The notes: generated from the sequence alone by a model not told the origin. Positions 1 to 7,874 are shown, numbered from the stretch's first letter. The stretch: 36,431 nt of DNA from Proteobacteria bacterium UBA652 (GCA_002299915.1 DBOG01000021.1:2461-38891), one strand, 5' to 3'. A program made the numbers and translations.

Positions 1-1
1 C

Positions 2-829
2 TATGGCATTGATACGGAAACAGGTGAGATTGATTACGATGAAGTGATGCGGTTAGCGCAGGAGCATCAACCTAAAATGGTGGTGGCTGGGTTCTCAGCT
101 TATTCACGAGTGATTGATTGGCAGAAATTTCGTGATATTGCGGATGCAGTAGGTGCTTATTTATTAGTGGATATGGCGCATGTGGCGGGCTTGATTGCGG
201 TAGATGAATACCCTAGCCCGGTGGCGATTGCTGATGTGACGACAACAACAACCCATAAAACATTACGTGGCCCACGGGGTGGGTTGATTTTGGCGAAGTC
301 GAATCCCGAAATTGAGAAGAAATTGAATTCTGCGGTGTTCCCTGGTTTCCAAGGTGGCCCGTTGATGCATGTGATTGCGGCTAAAGCGGTTGCCTTTAAA
401 GAGGCGATGTTACCAGAATTCAAATCTTATCAGCAACAAGTGAAGCGTAATGCACAGGCGATGGCGAGTGTGTTTATGGAACGCGGCTATGATGTGGTCT
501 CGAAAGGCACAGATGATCATTTGTTCTTGGTGAGCTTTATTGAGGCGGGCTTAACGGGTAAAGAAGTGGATGCATGGTTGGGTGCGGCGAATATTACCGT
601 GAATAAAAATGCAGTGCCGAATGATCCACAATCACCCTTTGTAACATCCGGTATTCGGGTGGGAACACCGGCGATTACCACCCGTGGCTTTAATGCCGAT
701 GAAGCAGATGAGTTGGCGCATTGGATGTGTGATGTGATTGAGAGCAAGGGAGATGAGGGAGTGATTGAGATAGTTAAGAATAAAGTATTGTCCATCTGTG
801 CGAATCATCCTGTTTATGCTGAAGCATAA
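2..829 (+). CDS. glyA: Serine hydroxymethyltransferase, 3' part (5' end outside window)
   Basis: The PLP enzyme interconverts serine and glycine while charging tetrahydrofolate, supplying cytosolic one-carbon units. The open frame enters from the left edge; 275 C-terminal codons of an enzyme usually about 417 residues long are present. The sequence THKTLRGPRGG carries the PLP-binding lysine (codon at bases 257-259), followed by NSAVFPGFQGGPLMHVIA and, near the C-terminus, the folate/PLP-domain segment VTSGIRVGTPAITTRGF. All are close to the E. coli protein. The gene is intact up to its TAA stop and is followed by a palindrome-rich gap and nrdR, an order common in Proteobacteria. Only the missing 5' end limits the call. 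Confidence 0.97.
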   Translation, partial: YGIDTETGEIDYDEVMRLAQEHQPKMVVAGFSAYSRVIDWQKFRDIADAVGAYLLVDMAHVAGLIAVDEYPSPVAIADVTTTTTHKTLRGPRGGLILAKSNPEIEKKLNSAVFPGFQGGPLMHVIAAKAVAFKEAMLPEFKSYQQQVKRNAQAMASVFMERGYDVVSKGTDDHLFLVSFIEAGLTGKEVDAWLGAANITVNKNAVPNDPQSPFVTSGIRVGTPAITTRGFNADEADELAHWMCDVIESKGDEGVIEIVKNKVLSICANHPVYAEA

Positions 830-840
830 GTATTTTTAAG

Positions 841-930
841 TCCTCACCGCTTGTATGGATTTAGGTGAGAGGGTGTGGGAGATCTGATTTTTAATCTCCC
901 TACCCAACCCTCCCCAGTAGGGGAGGGAAT
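841..930. repeat. Palindrome-rich intergenic repeat between glyA and nrdR
   Basis: Three short inverted repeats lie in a row: CTCACC 843-848 with GGTGAG 864-869, GGGAGAT 877-883 with ATCTCCC 894-900, and a perfect 8-bp pair CCCTCCCC 908-915 with GGGGAGGG 920-927 around a 4-base loop. There is no T-tract after the last stem, so it is not a canonical intrinsic terminator. From memory, the C-rich/G-rich stem resembles palindromic intergenic repeats found in many unrelated bacteria. It could still stabilise the glyA mRNA 3' end. Confidence 0.55.
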
Positions 931-957
931 TTGGAATTATAGTGAGATAACGGTTTT

Positions 958-1416
958 ATGCGATGTCCTTTCTGTGGTGCGGCAGATTCTAAAGTAATTG
1001 ATTCCCGGCTGTCGGCTGAGGCTGATGCGATTCGTCGTCGTCGTAGTTGTGTGGAATGTAAAGAACGGTTTACAACGTATGAAACGGCAGAATTATCTTT
1101 GCCACGGATTGTGAAACGCGATGGTAGTCGTGCCGTGTTCAATGAAGAAAAATTACGCGCGGGCATGATGCGGGCATTGGAAAAACGACCGGTGAGTATG
1201 GATGCCCTAGATCGTGCGGTGAAAAACATTACCCATCGTTTGCATACTAGAGGCGAGCGTGAAATCGATAGCCGTCTACTGGGTGATTGGGTGATGGATG
1301 CCTTACGTGGATTGGATCATGTGGCGTATGTGCGGTTTGCGTCGGTATATCGTAGTTTTGAGGATATTAATGCTTTTCGTGAAGAACTTGATCGCTTGGA
1401 AGAACAAGCGGACTAG
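958..1416 (+). CDS. nrdR: Transcriptional repressor NrdR (zinc ribbon plus ATP-cone)
   Basis: NrdR represses ribonucleotide reductase genes when its ATP-cone senses dATP/ATP. The 152-residue length fits the family. An N-terminal zinc ribbon is formed by Cys3-Cys6 (CPFC) and Cys31-Cys34 (CVEC), followed by an ATP-cone with the typical start PRIVKRDGSRAVFNEEKL around residue 50. The ATG at 958 directly starts the MRCPFC motif, which fixes the start; the upstream ribosome site (GTGAGAT) is modest. It sits between glyA and ribD, the order seen in many gammaproteobacteria where nrdR leads the riboflavin genes. No NrdR box was identified within the window. Confidence 0.97.
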   Translation: MRCPFCGAADSKVIDSRLSAEADAIRRRRSCVECKERFTTYETAELSLPRIVKRDGSRAVFNEEKLRAGMMRALEKRPVSMDALDRAVKNITHRLHTRGEREIDSRLLGDWVMDALRGLDHVAYVRFASVYRSFEDINAFREELDRLEEQAD

Positions 1417-1467
1417 TAATGGCAAATAATGGGACCAATATTCGTTATCATTCAAGTTGCGGAGTTT

Positions 1468-1568
1468 TAGTGCCCATAATGGATAGGCTAGCAAGGCATC
1501 ATGGTGATGTAATAGCCGTTCTATTGCTTACTATTATAATGCAGATGGCGTATTCAGGATGAGTGCTG
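1468..1568 (+). repeat. Intergenic repeat copy 1 (nrdR-ribD gap), about 100 bp
   Basis: This stretch aligns end to end with 2692-2787 in the next gap. Shared blocks in the same order are TAGTGC-C/G-CATAATGG, CAAGGCAT, ATGTAATAG, TTCTATT and TCAGGATG. The centre is a small hairpin AATAG-CCGTT-CTATT. The ends are imperfect inverted repeats (AGTGCCCAT left, ATGAGTGCT right). It has no open frame. The size, ends and internal dyad resemble a small non-autonomous repeat (MITE-like). Its right end provides AGGATGAG, which could serve as the ribosome site for ribD. A TATAAT hexamer at 1535-1540 has no convincing -35. Confidence 0.5.
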
Positions 1569-1573
1569 AACAT

Positions 1574-2659
1574 ATGCAAATTGAATGGTCACGATATATG
1601 GCTCGTGCTTTGCAGCTTGCAGAGCGTGGGATTTTTACCACGGCACCTAATCCAAACGTGGGTTGCGTGATTGTGCGCGATGGCGTTATCGTGGGTGAAG
1701 GCTGGCATAGGCGAGCAGGTGATGGCCATGCGGAAGTGTATGCTTTGGCCGATGCGGGTGAGCGGGCACAGGGTGCGACTTGTTATGTGACGTTGGAGCC
1801 TTGTAGCCATACGGGGCGTACACCACCTTGTGCTGATGCGTTGATTGCGGCAGGGGTGGCTCAGGTATGTGTGGCGATGCAAGATCCAAATCCAAAGGTG
1901 GCGGGCGTGGGCATTAAGCGATTACGTGAGGCAGGTATCACCGTTGAAGAGGGGTTGATGGCAAGCGAAGCAGAATTACTTAATGTGGGGTTTTGCAAAC
2001 GAATGCGCACAGGCCGACCGTTTGTTCGCAGTAAATTAGCGATGAGCTTGGATGGGCGGACGGCGATGGCATCGGGCGAAAGCCAGTGGATCACGGGCGC
2101 AGCTGCACGGCAAGATGTGCAAAAATTACGCGCACACAGCGATGCGATTGTGACGGGAATTGGTACGGTGTTGGCGGATGATCCTGCGCTAACGGTACGG
2201 CCTGAAGGCGATTGGTATCCTGATAACGAAGTCGTACGGCAACCCTTACGGGTGGTGGTGGATTCAGCGGGACGCACGCCGAGCATGGCACATTTGTTTG
2301 ATACGGATCCCCCTGTTTGGATCGCAACGATGGGTACACAATCAGCAGGTACAACAGTAACCTTACCCGCGGATGAGGCTGGCAATGTAGACTTGGTAGC
2401 GTTAATGGATAGATTGGCAGAAGCTGAAATAAATGAGGTGATGATTGAGGCAGGTGCCGAGTTGAATGGCGGCTTATTAGCGGCGGGTTTGATTGATGAA
2501 ATCGTGATTTATATGGCGCCTAAATTGATGGGCGATGGCGCACGTGGTTTATTTCATTTGCCAGCACTGACTACAATGGCGCAGAATATTGAGCTAGAGA
2601 TTAAAGACATTCGTGCGGTAGGGAAAGATTGGCGGATTACCGTTCGGCCAAAAGGGTAG
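1574..2659 (+). CDS. ribD: Bifunctional RibD: diaminohydroxyphosphoribosylaminopyrimidine deaminase / 5-amino-6-(5-phosphoribosylamino)uracil reductase
   Basis: RibD performs the second and third steps of riboflavin synthesis in the cytosol. The N-terminal deaminase domain shows NPNVGCVIV, zinc ligand His52 and catalytic Glu54 in GHAEV, and zinc cysteines Cys77 and Cys86 in PCSHTGRTPPC. The C-terminal reductase domain begins near KLAMSLDGRTAMASGESQWIT and ends with a NADPH-binding fold containing EAGAELNGGLL. From ATG 1574 the protein has 361 residues and its start (MQIEW..YMARALQLAERG) matches E. coli RibD. An in-frame ATG at 1559 would add five residues, but the AGGATGAG ribosome site at 1555-1562 overlaps it and better serves 1574. 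Confidence 0.96.
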   Translation: MQIEWSRYMARALQLAERGIFTTAPNPNVGCVIVRDGVIVGEGWHRRAGDGHAEVYALADAGERAQGATCYVTLEPCSHTGRTPPCADALIAAGVAQVCVAMQDPNPKVAGVGIKRLREAGITVEEGLMASEAELLNVGFCKRMRTGRPFVRSKLAMSLDGRTAMASGESQWITGAAARQDVQKLRAHSDAIVTGIGTVLADDPALTVRPEGDWYPDNEVVRQPLRVVVDSAGRTPSMAHLFDTDPPVWIATMGTQSAGTTVTLPADEAGNVDLVALMDRLAEAEINEVMIEAGAELNGGLLAAGLIDEIVIYMAPKLMGDGARGLFHLPALTTMAQNIELEIKDIRAVGKDWRITVRPKG

Positions 2660-2691
2660 TTACAACCATAACTGTTGGATTTTCTGTTTTC

Positions 2692-2787
2692 TAGTGCGCA
2701 TAATGGTTGAGGTAACAAGGCATATTATTAATGTAATAGTTATTCTATTAATAATATAACGCGGGTAGCGCAATCAGGATGGGCGCT
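2692..2787 (+). repeat. Intergenic repeat copy 2 (ribD-ribE gap), about 96 bp
   Basis: This is the second copy of the repeat at 1468-1568. It has the same ordered blocks, with a central hairpin whose arms are TAATAG and CTATTA around TTATT, and imperfect terminal inverted repeats AGTGCGCAT (2693-2701) and ATGGGCGCT (2779-2787). The blocks outside the conserved words differ, so the two copies have diverged rather than duplicated recently. It occupies more than half of the 162-base gap and has no open frame. The true ends are uncertain by about ten bases. Confidence 0.5.
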
Positions 2788-2821
2788 AGGAAATAGTAAA
2801 TTCAAGGGTTTTGGGTGTTTT

Positions 2822-3469
2822 ATGTTTACAGGTATTATTGCGGCACAGGGTGAGATAGAAAGCACGACGGCGCGTGGTGGTGATTTGCGATTGCAGGTGG
2901 TAACCAATCAATTGGATTTGAGCGATGTGACGTTAGGCGATAGCATTGCAATTAATGGCGTGTGTTTGACGGTGGTTGGGCTGACGTCGGCGGGTGTGAG
3001 TTTTGATGTGTCACGCGAAAGCTTAGAACGCACCAGTTTGGGGCAGGTTAAAACAGGCAGTGTGGTGAATTTAGAAAAGGCCTTAGCCGTGGGTGATCGC
3101 TTAGGGGGGCATTTTGTGAGTGGCCATGTGGATGGAATGGGTAAGGTATTATCGCTAGAAGAAGATGCCCGTTCTGTGCGATTTCAATTTGAAGTGCCGG
3201 CAGATTTGATGCGCTATATTGCAGAAAAAGGCTCGATTTGTATTGATGGGGTGAGCTTGACGGTGAATAATATTGGGTCAAACTGGTTTGAAGTGAATAT
3301 TATTCCGCATACAATGCAAGAGACGGTTATGCATACCTATCAAGTTGGGCATAAAGTGAATTTAGAGGTGGATTTGATTGCACGTTATTTAGAGCGACTG
3401 ATGTTACCTGCAAGCGATAAAGGGATTACGTCAGAATTTTTAACAGACAATGGATTTATGCGCGCATGA
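2822..3469 (+). CDS. ribE: Riboflavin synthase (alpha chain)
   Basis: The enzyme dismutates two 6,7-dimethyl-8-ribityllumazine molecules to riboflavin and the pyrimidinedione, the last step of the pathway. Its 215 residues comprise two tandem lumazine-binding barrels. The first starts with the hallmark MFTGIIAAQGEI and contains INGVCLTV near residue 48. The second contains GHVDGMGKV near residue 100 and IDGVSLTVN near residue 145, the equivalent motif of the second barrel. The ATG at 2822 begins the conserved MFTG motif, so the start is secure; upstream GGGTG is a fair ribosome site. It lies between ribD and ribBX with repeat-containing gaps on both sides, so it may be transcribed with them but is not translationally coupled. 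Confidence 0.97.
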   Translation: MFTGIIAAQGEIESTTARGGDLRLQVVTNQLDLSDVTLGDSIAINGVCLTVVGLTSAGVSFDVSRESLERTSLGQVKTGSVVNLEKALAVGDRLGGHFVSGHVDGMGKVLSLEEDARSVRFQFEVPADLMRYIAEKGSICIDGVSLTVNNIGSNWFEVNIIPHTMQETVMHTYQVGHKVNLEVDLIARYLERLMLPASDKGITSEFLTDNGFMRA

Positions 3470-3483
3470 CTATGGCTACCCAC

Positions 3484-3613
3484 TACATTCATCTTTTCCG
3501 CTATAACGGCGTTATTTCCGTACTCAAATGGTCACATATCACTTATATGTTCACATTTTCCGTGCGGAAATGCCTTGTTCTACCAAAAAATATAAACATA
3601 CTGAGTACCCATA
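3484..3613 (-). repeat. Dyad-rich ribE-ribBX gap with an inverted partial copy of the rib-region repeat
   Basis: Read on the minus strand, AACAAGGCAT (3579-3570) is identical to a block of repeat copy 2. It is followed, after a longer spacer, by ATAACGC (3515-3509) and further similarity (AGCGGAAAAGATG). The gap also holds a perfect dyad TTTCCG-TG-CGGAAA at 3557-3570, two more TTTCCG words at 3495-3500 and 3515-3520, ATAAC-GGC-GTTAT at 3503-3515, and ACATAT-CACTT-ATATGT at 3534-3550. It may be a third, inverted and rearranged copy. The dyads could alternatively be regulatory. No FMN riboswitch signature was recognised. Confidence 0.35.
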
Positions 3614-3614
3614 A

Positions 3615-4730
3615 ATGTTGAATACAACAGATGAAATTTTAGCGGATTTACGCGCTGGAAAAATGGTGGTCATCATGGATGATGAAGATCGCGAGAATGA
3701 AGGAGACCTCATTATGGCGGCTGAATGTGTGACACCTGAAGCGATTAACTTTATGGCACGCTATGCACGTGGATTGGTGTGTTTAACGCTGACAGAATCG
3801 CGTTGTAAACAGCTGCGTTTACCGTTGATGGTGATGGATAATCAGGCAGCGTATTCGACTAACTTTACTTTGTCGATTGAAGCAGCAGAAGGGGTGACGA
3901 CTGGTATTTCAGCTGCGGATCGGGCGAAGACGATTTTGGCAGCGGTGGCGGTTGATGCGAAACCTGAAGATATTGTACAACCCGGGCATATCTTCCCCGT
4001 TAAAGCGCAAGCTGGCGGGGTGTTGACCCGCGCAGGACATACGGAAGCCGGCTGTGATTTGGCACGTTTAGCAGGCAAAGATCCATCAGCGGTTATTGTC
4101 GAAATTTTAAATGATGATGGCACGATGGCTCGGCGCGCTGATTTAGAACAATTTGCTCAAACACACGATCTTAAAATTGGGACGATTGCAGACTTGATCA
4201 GCTATCAGCTTGAAAATGAGATGACCATTAGCCGACTGTCAGAATGCACGATGCCAACGGAACAGGGCGAATTCACCTTATTTAGTTATGAAGATACGGT
4301 CAGCGGCCAAGTTCATCTGGCGATGGTGTCTGGTGAGATCAATCCTGATGTGGAAGCGCTTGTTCGGGTCCATATGGCTGAACCGTTATCTGATTTATTA
4401 GGTGATCAACGTGAAGCATCACATTGGCCTTTATCTACCGCGATGGCGCATATTCAGGCCGCTGAAAATGGCGGGGTTCTGGTGGTGCTGCGTCAGCCGA
4501 ATCAGAACCGCCAATTAGCGGCGAAAGTGGAGCGTTACCAGCAAGCTGATAGGGGAGAATCTATTGTGACAGATACGAGCTGGGATCTACGTACATTTGG
4601 TGTAGGCGCACAGATCTTAGCGGATTTAGGCGTGAAAAAAATGCGGGTAATGGGTACGCCGACTAAATTACACGGTGTCTCTGGCTTCGGCTTGGAAATT
4701 ACAGGTTATGATACGGGAGTGGCCGGTTGA
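3615..4730 (+). CDS. ribB: 3,4-dihydroxy-2-butanone 4-phosphate synthase with a degenerate GTP cyclohydrolase II-like domain (RibBX type)
   Basis: The N-terminal half (about residues 1-200) is RibB, which converts ribulose 5-phosphate to the four-carbon precursor of riboflavin. It shows the acidic metal-binding motif DDEDRENEGD at 22-31 and RAGHTEAGCDLARLAG at 139-154. The C-terminal half (about 206-371) aligns with RibA, but the zinc-binding region HSECLTGD..RCDCG is replaced by HMAEPLSDLLGDQREAS near 253, the catalytic HRQEGRN-like segment reads LRQPNQNRQ near 292, and TNNPKK is GTPTK. GTP cyclohydrolase II activity is therefore unlikely. RibB proteins with such an inactive X domain are known in Proteobacteria. 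Its TGA stop overlaps the TTG start of lpxB. Confidence 0.93.
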   Translation: MLNTTDEILADLRAGKMVVIMDDEDRENEGDLIMAAECVTPEAINFMARYARGLVCLTLTESRCKQLRLPLMVMDNQAAYSTNFTLSIEAAEGVTTGISAADRAKTILAAVAVDAKPEDIVQPGHIFPVKAQAGGVLTRAGHTEAGCDLARLAGKDPSAVIVEILNDDGTMARRADLEQFAQTHDLKIGTIADLISYQLENEMTISRLSECTMPTEQGEFTLFSYEDTVSGQVHLAMVSGEINPDVEALVRVHMAEPLSDLLGDQREASHWPLSTAMAHIQAAENGGVLVVLRQPNQNRQLAAKVERYQQADRGESIVTDTSWDLRTFGVGAQILADLGVKKMRVMGTPTKLHGVSGFGLEITGYDTGVAG

Positions 4731-5893
4731 CAGAAAATAGCCAAAATATTTTGGTTATTGCTGGCGAAGCGTCGGGAGAAGCCCATGCGGCACGGGTATT
4801 ATTAGCGCTGAGAGAGCAAGCACCTTCTCTCGTTGTTGCTGGGATTGGTGGCGACAATATGCGAGCAGCAGGCGTAGAAATATTAGTCGATTTTTCCGAA
4901 TTAGCGGTGATGGGATTAGTTGAAGTATTAAAACAATATGGCAAACTGAAAGCGATATTGAATCAGATGATTATGCGGCTGGATACGCATCGTCCTGATT
5001 TATTGGTATTAGTCGATTATCCGGGGTTTAATTTACGCTTGGCGAAAGCCGCTAAAAAACGTGGTATTCCTGTCTTATATTACATTAGCCCAAAAGTATG
5101 GGCATGGCGCGCAGGACGGGTAAAAACAATTGCAAAAGTAGTTGACCAAATGGCCGTTTTGTTTCCATTTGAAGTGCCAATTTACGAACAAGCAGGCGTG
5201 AAAGTACAGTGTGTAGGGCATCCGTTGATTGATGCCGTAGATACAGATCAAACACGAGAACAGACATTGGCACATTTAGCCTTAGATCCTGATAAGCAAG
5301 TGGTTGGTTTATTTCCTGGCAGTCGGCATAGCGAAGTGGGTCCCTTATTACCGATCATGCTGGCAGCAGCTGAGAGATTGCAGGCGCGCGATCCAAATTT
5401 GCAGTTTGTGCTGCCCATCGCGCAGGGTAAGGTAGCATCCTTAATTGAGCAAGTTGTGGCGGAATCAGGTGTAGCCGTAACACGGGTATCAGTCACATCG
5501 GAAACAAATGAATTTTATAATCTAACCGCGTCTTGTGATGCGATTGTTGCCGCATCGGGTACAGTGACGCTTGAGATTGCTTTATTGAATACACCCCATT
5601 TTTTGGTCTATCGTGTAGCACCGATGACATATCGCATTATGCGCCGTTTAGTGCGGATCCCGTATGTCGGTTTATGCAATATTGTGACAGGGAAGAACCT
5701 CATACAAGAACGATTACAAGATGCCGTGACAGTAGAAGCCGTCGCGGCTGAATTGGATCAATTATTAGCCGAGCCAAACGCCAAAGTAGCCGCAGAGAAA
5801 GTGGGAAAGCAAGTGCGAACAGCATTAGGCCCTGCGGGTGGGGCAGCGCGAACGGTTGAGGTGATTATCGAGATGCTGGGACATAAGCCATGA
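4727..5893 (+). CDS. lpxB: Lipid-A-disaccharide synthase
   Basis: LpxB, a GT19 glycosyltransferase at the inner face of the cytoplasmic membrane, joins UDP-2,3-diacylglucosamine and lipid X. The 388-residue protein shows the family N-terminus ILVIAGEASGEAHAARV, the segment LVDYPGFNLRLAKAAKKRG near 89, YYISPKVWAWR near 115, and GLFPGSRHSEV near 190. The only start matching the family is TTG at 4727-4729, which overlaps the ribBX stop in the tetranucleotide TTGA; GGGAGTGG upstream serves as ribosome site. The C-terminus overlaps rnhB by four bases (ATGA). Translation is therefore probably coupled on both sides. Confidence 0.96.
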   Translation: MTENSQNILVIAGEASGEAHAARVLLALREQAPSLVVAGIGGDNMRAAGVEILVDFSELAVMGLVEVLKQYGKLKAILNQMIMRLDTHRPDLLVLVDYPGFNLRLAKAAKKRGIPVLYYISPKVWAWRAGRVKTIAKVVDQMAVLFPFEVPIYEQAGVKVQCVGHPLIDAVDTDQTREQTLAHLALDPDKQVVGLFPGSRHSEVGPLLPIMLAAAERLQARDPNLQFVLPIAQGKVASLIEQVVAESGVAVTRVSVTSETNEFYNLTASCDAIVAASGTVTLEIALLNTPHFLVYRVAPMTYRIMRRLVRIPYVGLCNIVTGKNLIQERLQDAVTVEAVAAELDQLLAEPNAKVAAEKVGKQVRTALGPAGGAARTVEVIIEMLGHKP

Positions 5894-6468
5894 CCGAGAT
5901 TGTCGCTGGGATAGATGAAGTCGGCCGTGGGCCATTGGCAGGGGCGGTGGTGACGGCAGCCGTGATCCTTGATCCCAATAATCCGATTGCAGGTTTGGCG
6001 GATTCTAAAAAGCTGACGGAAAAGCAACGTGAAACTTTAGCGCCCTTGATTAAAGAGAAAGCCTTAGCGTGGGCCTTAGGTCGGGCAGAGGTGGAGGAGA
6101 TTGATGAGATCAATATTTTGCAGGCGACCATGTTGGCAATGGAGCGTGCGGTGGCGGGATTAAGTATTGCACCGACATTGGCGCTGGTGGATGGTAATCG
6201 TGCGCCTGATTTACCATGTAAAGTGACGACAATCATTAAAGGCGATCAATCTGAGTCAGCGATTTCGGCGGCCTCTATTTTGGCAAAAGTGGCGCGAGAT
6301 AATGAAATGGTGGAGTTAGACAAACAATACCCGGGTTATGGTTTGGCGAAGCATAAGGGCTATCCAACAGTGCAACATCGGGATGCATTATTAAGTTTGG
6401 GTGTGACGCCGATTCATCGACGATCATTTAAACCAGTGCAACTCATACTGGAAAAGGGTAGAGCATGA
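5890..6468 (+). CDS. rnhB: Ribonuclease HII
   Basis: RNase HII cleaves RNA in RNA-DNA hybrids and starts ribonucleotide excision repair. The 192-residue protein begins with the catalytic motif GIDEVGRGPLAG (Asp9, Glu10), followed by DSKKLTEKQRE near 43 and the conserved DGNRAP near 105, with the C-terminal HKGYPT..H segment characteristic of type II enzymes. The ATG overlaps the lpxB stop. The pair lpxB-rnhB is an old gammaproteobacterial arrangement; here dnaE, the usual next gene, lies about 11 kb further on and pcnB follows instead. Confidence 0.96.
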   Translation: MTEIVAGIDEVGRGPLAGAVVTAAVILDPNNPIAGLADSKKLTEKQRETLAPLIKEKALAWALGRAEVEEIDEINILQATMLAMERAVAGLSIAPTLALVDGNRAPDLPCKVTTIIKGDQSESAISAASILAKVARDNEMVELDKQYPGYGLAKHKGYPTVQHRDALLSLGVTPIHRRSFKPVQLILEKGRA

Positions 6469-6482
6469 TATGATGGGCGCTT

Positions 6483-7874
6483 ATGACATTAATTGATAAA
6501 TTCTTTTCGACGTTCAAAAAGAGCAGTAAAAAGGCGACGAGTAAGTCCATTGGATCGGCGCCGATCATTATTCCCCGTTCAGACCATTCTATTTCTCGGA
6601 AACATATTAGTCCGCAAGCGGTTAAGGTACTGTATGGCTTAAAAGATGCCGGATTTGACGCCTATTTGGTGGGGGGCTGTGTGCGAGATTTATTGCTGGG
6701 ACATAAACCCAAAGACTTTGATGTGGCAACGGATGCCAGCCCTGAGCAGGTGCATAAAATATTTAAACGTAGTCGGCTGATCGGTCGCCGGTTTAAGTTG
6801 GTGCATGTCGGCTTTGGTCGTCATGCGATTGAGGTCGCCACTTTTCGAGCGCCGCCCGTGGCCGATAAATATATTGATGAGCAAGGCCGGATCACACGAG
6901 ACAATGAATTTGGTACGCTAGAACAAGATGCATGGCGACGTGATTTTTCAATCAATGCTTTGTATTACAATATCCGCGACTTTTCGATTGTGGATTATAC
7001 GGGGGGCATGGCTGATTTAGAGGCGGGCGTGATCCGAATGATCGGCGATGTGGAAACGCGTTATCGAGAAGATCCCGTTCGGATGTTGCGAGCCTTACGT
7101 TTTAAGGCTAAATTAGGGTTAAACTTAGACGCTGAAACAGAACGCTGGATCCCAGAATTAGCCGATTTATTACAAGATATTCCTTCCGCTAGATTGTTTG
7201 ACGAAAGTCTAAAGTTATTTTTAGGGGCCTATGGGCGTGCGGTATACACCGAGTTACAACAATATGACCTGTTAAAGCAGCTATTGCCACAAACAGCTCA
7301 GATATTGGCGACAGGAGCAGATGACACGGCCGAGAGATTGATTACCGCGGCATTAACGAATACAGATACACGAATTGCAGAAGATAAGCCCGTTACACCG
7401 GCTTTTATTTTTGCTGCATTATTATGGCCTGTAGTGAAAGTACGCTGGGCTGATTTTCAACAAAAAGGCGTGCCCGCATTCCCCGCTTTAAATAAAGCGT
7501 CATCAGCTGTTTTTATTAAGCAAGGTGAACGTATTTCCATTCCCAAACGGTTTTCATTTATGAGCCGAGATATTTGGACGCTGCAAATTCGCTTAAATCA
7601 ACGCCAAGGCAAACGTGCTTTGCAAGCCTTAGCCCACCCTAAGTTTAGAGCGGGCTATGATTTTTTATTATTACGAAATGAAGCAGGAGAAGATGCAAGT
7701 TTGGCGGAATTAGCTGACTGGTGGACGCGTTTTCAAATTGCCTCAGAACTGGAACAAACACAGATGGTAAAGGAGGTGCCTCGTCATGAAGGTACGGCCA
7801 ATAAGCGCCCTAGAAGACGCAGACGGCGAAAACCAGCTTCGCGATCTGACGCTGCAGCACAGAAGGCAGACTGA
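6483..7874 (+). CDS. pcnB: Poly(A) polymerase I
   Basis: PcnB adds 3' poly(A) tails that prime RNA decay. The 463 residues are close to the E. coli length. The class II nucleotidyltransferase head shows YLVGGCVRDLLLGH at 61-74 and the catalytic aspartates in KDFDVATDASPEQV (Asp78, Asp80), followed by the RRDFSINALYY motif and REDPVRMLRALRF. The long basic N-terminal lead and the arginine-rich tail RPRRRRRRKPASR match PcnB rather than a CCA-adding enzyme. It starts 14 bases after rnhB and its TGA overlaps the folK ATG by one base. Placing pcnB directly before folK is a typical gammaproteobacterial order. Confidence 0.95.
   Translation: MTLIDKFFSTFKKSSKKATSKSIGSAPIIIPRSDHSISRKHISPQAVKVLYGLKDAGFDAYLVGGCVRDLLLGHKPKDFDVATDASPEQVHKIFKRSRLIGRRFKLVHVGFGRHAIEVATFRAPPVADKYIDEQGRITRDNEFGTLEQDAWRRDFSINALYYNIRDFSIVDYTGGMADLEAGVIRMIGDVETRYREDPVRMLRALRFKAKLGLNLDAETERWIPELADLLQDIPSARLFDESLKLFLGAYGRAVYTELQQYDLLKQLLPQTAQILATGADDTAERLITAALTNTDTRIAEDKPVTPAFIFAALLWPVVKVRWADFQQKGVPAFPALNKASSAVFIKQGERISIPKRFSFMSRDIWTLQIRLNQRQGKRALQALAHPKFRAGYDFLLLRNEAGEDASLAELADWWTRFQIASELEQTQMVKEVPRHEGTANKRPRRRRRRKPASRSDAAAQKAD

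Noticed and set aside
841..930. Intrinsic terminator after glyA
   Set aside because: The stem 908-927 is strong but is followed by GAATTTGG rather than a T-tract.
1535..1540. TATAAT inside repeat copy 1 as a ribD promoter
   Set aside because: No -35 or TG extension at suitable spacing; the repeat itself is AT-rich.
1559..1573. ATG at 1559 as ribD start
   Set aside because: The likely ribosome site AGGATGAG overlaps it, and the ATG at 1574 matches the family N-terminus.
3470..3614. Possible FMN riboswitch before ribBX
   Set aside because: The conserved RFN core words (such as the GCCGACGG and AGTCCGGATG type segments) were not found; only dyads and repeat-like sequence are present.
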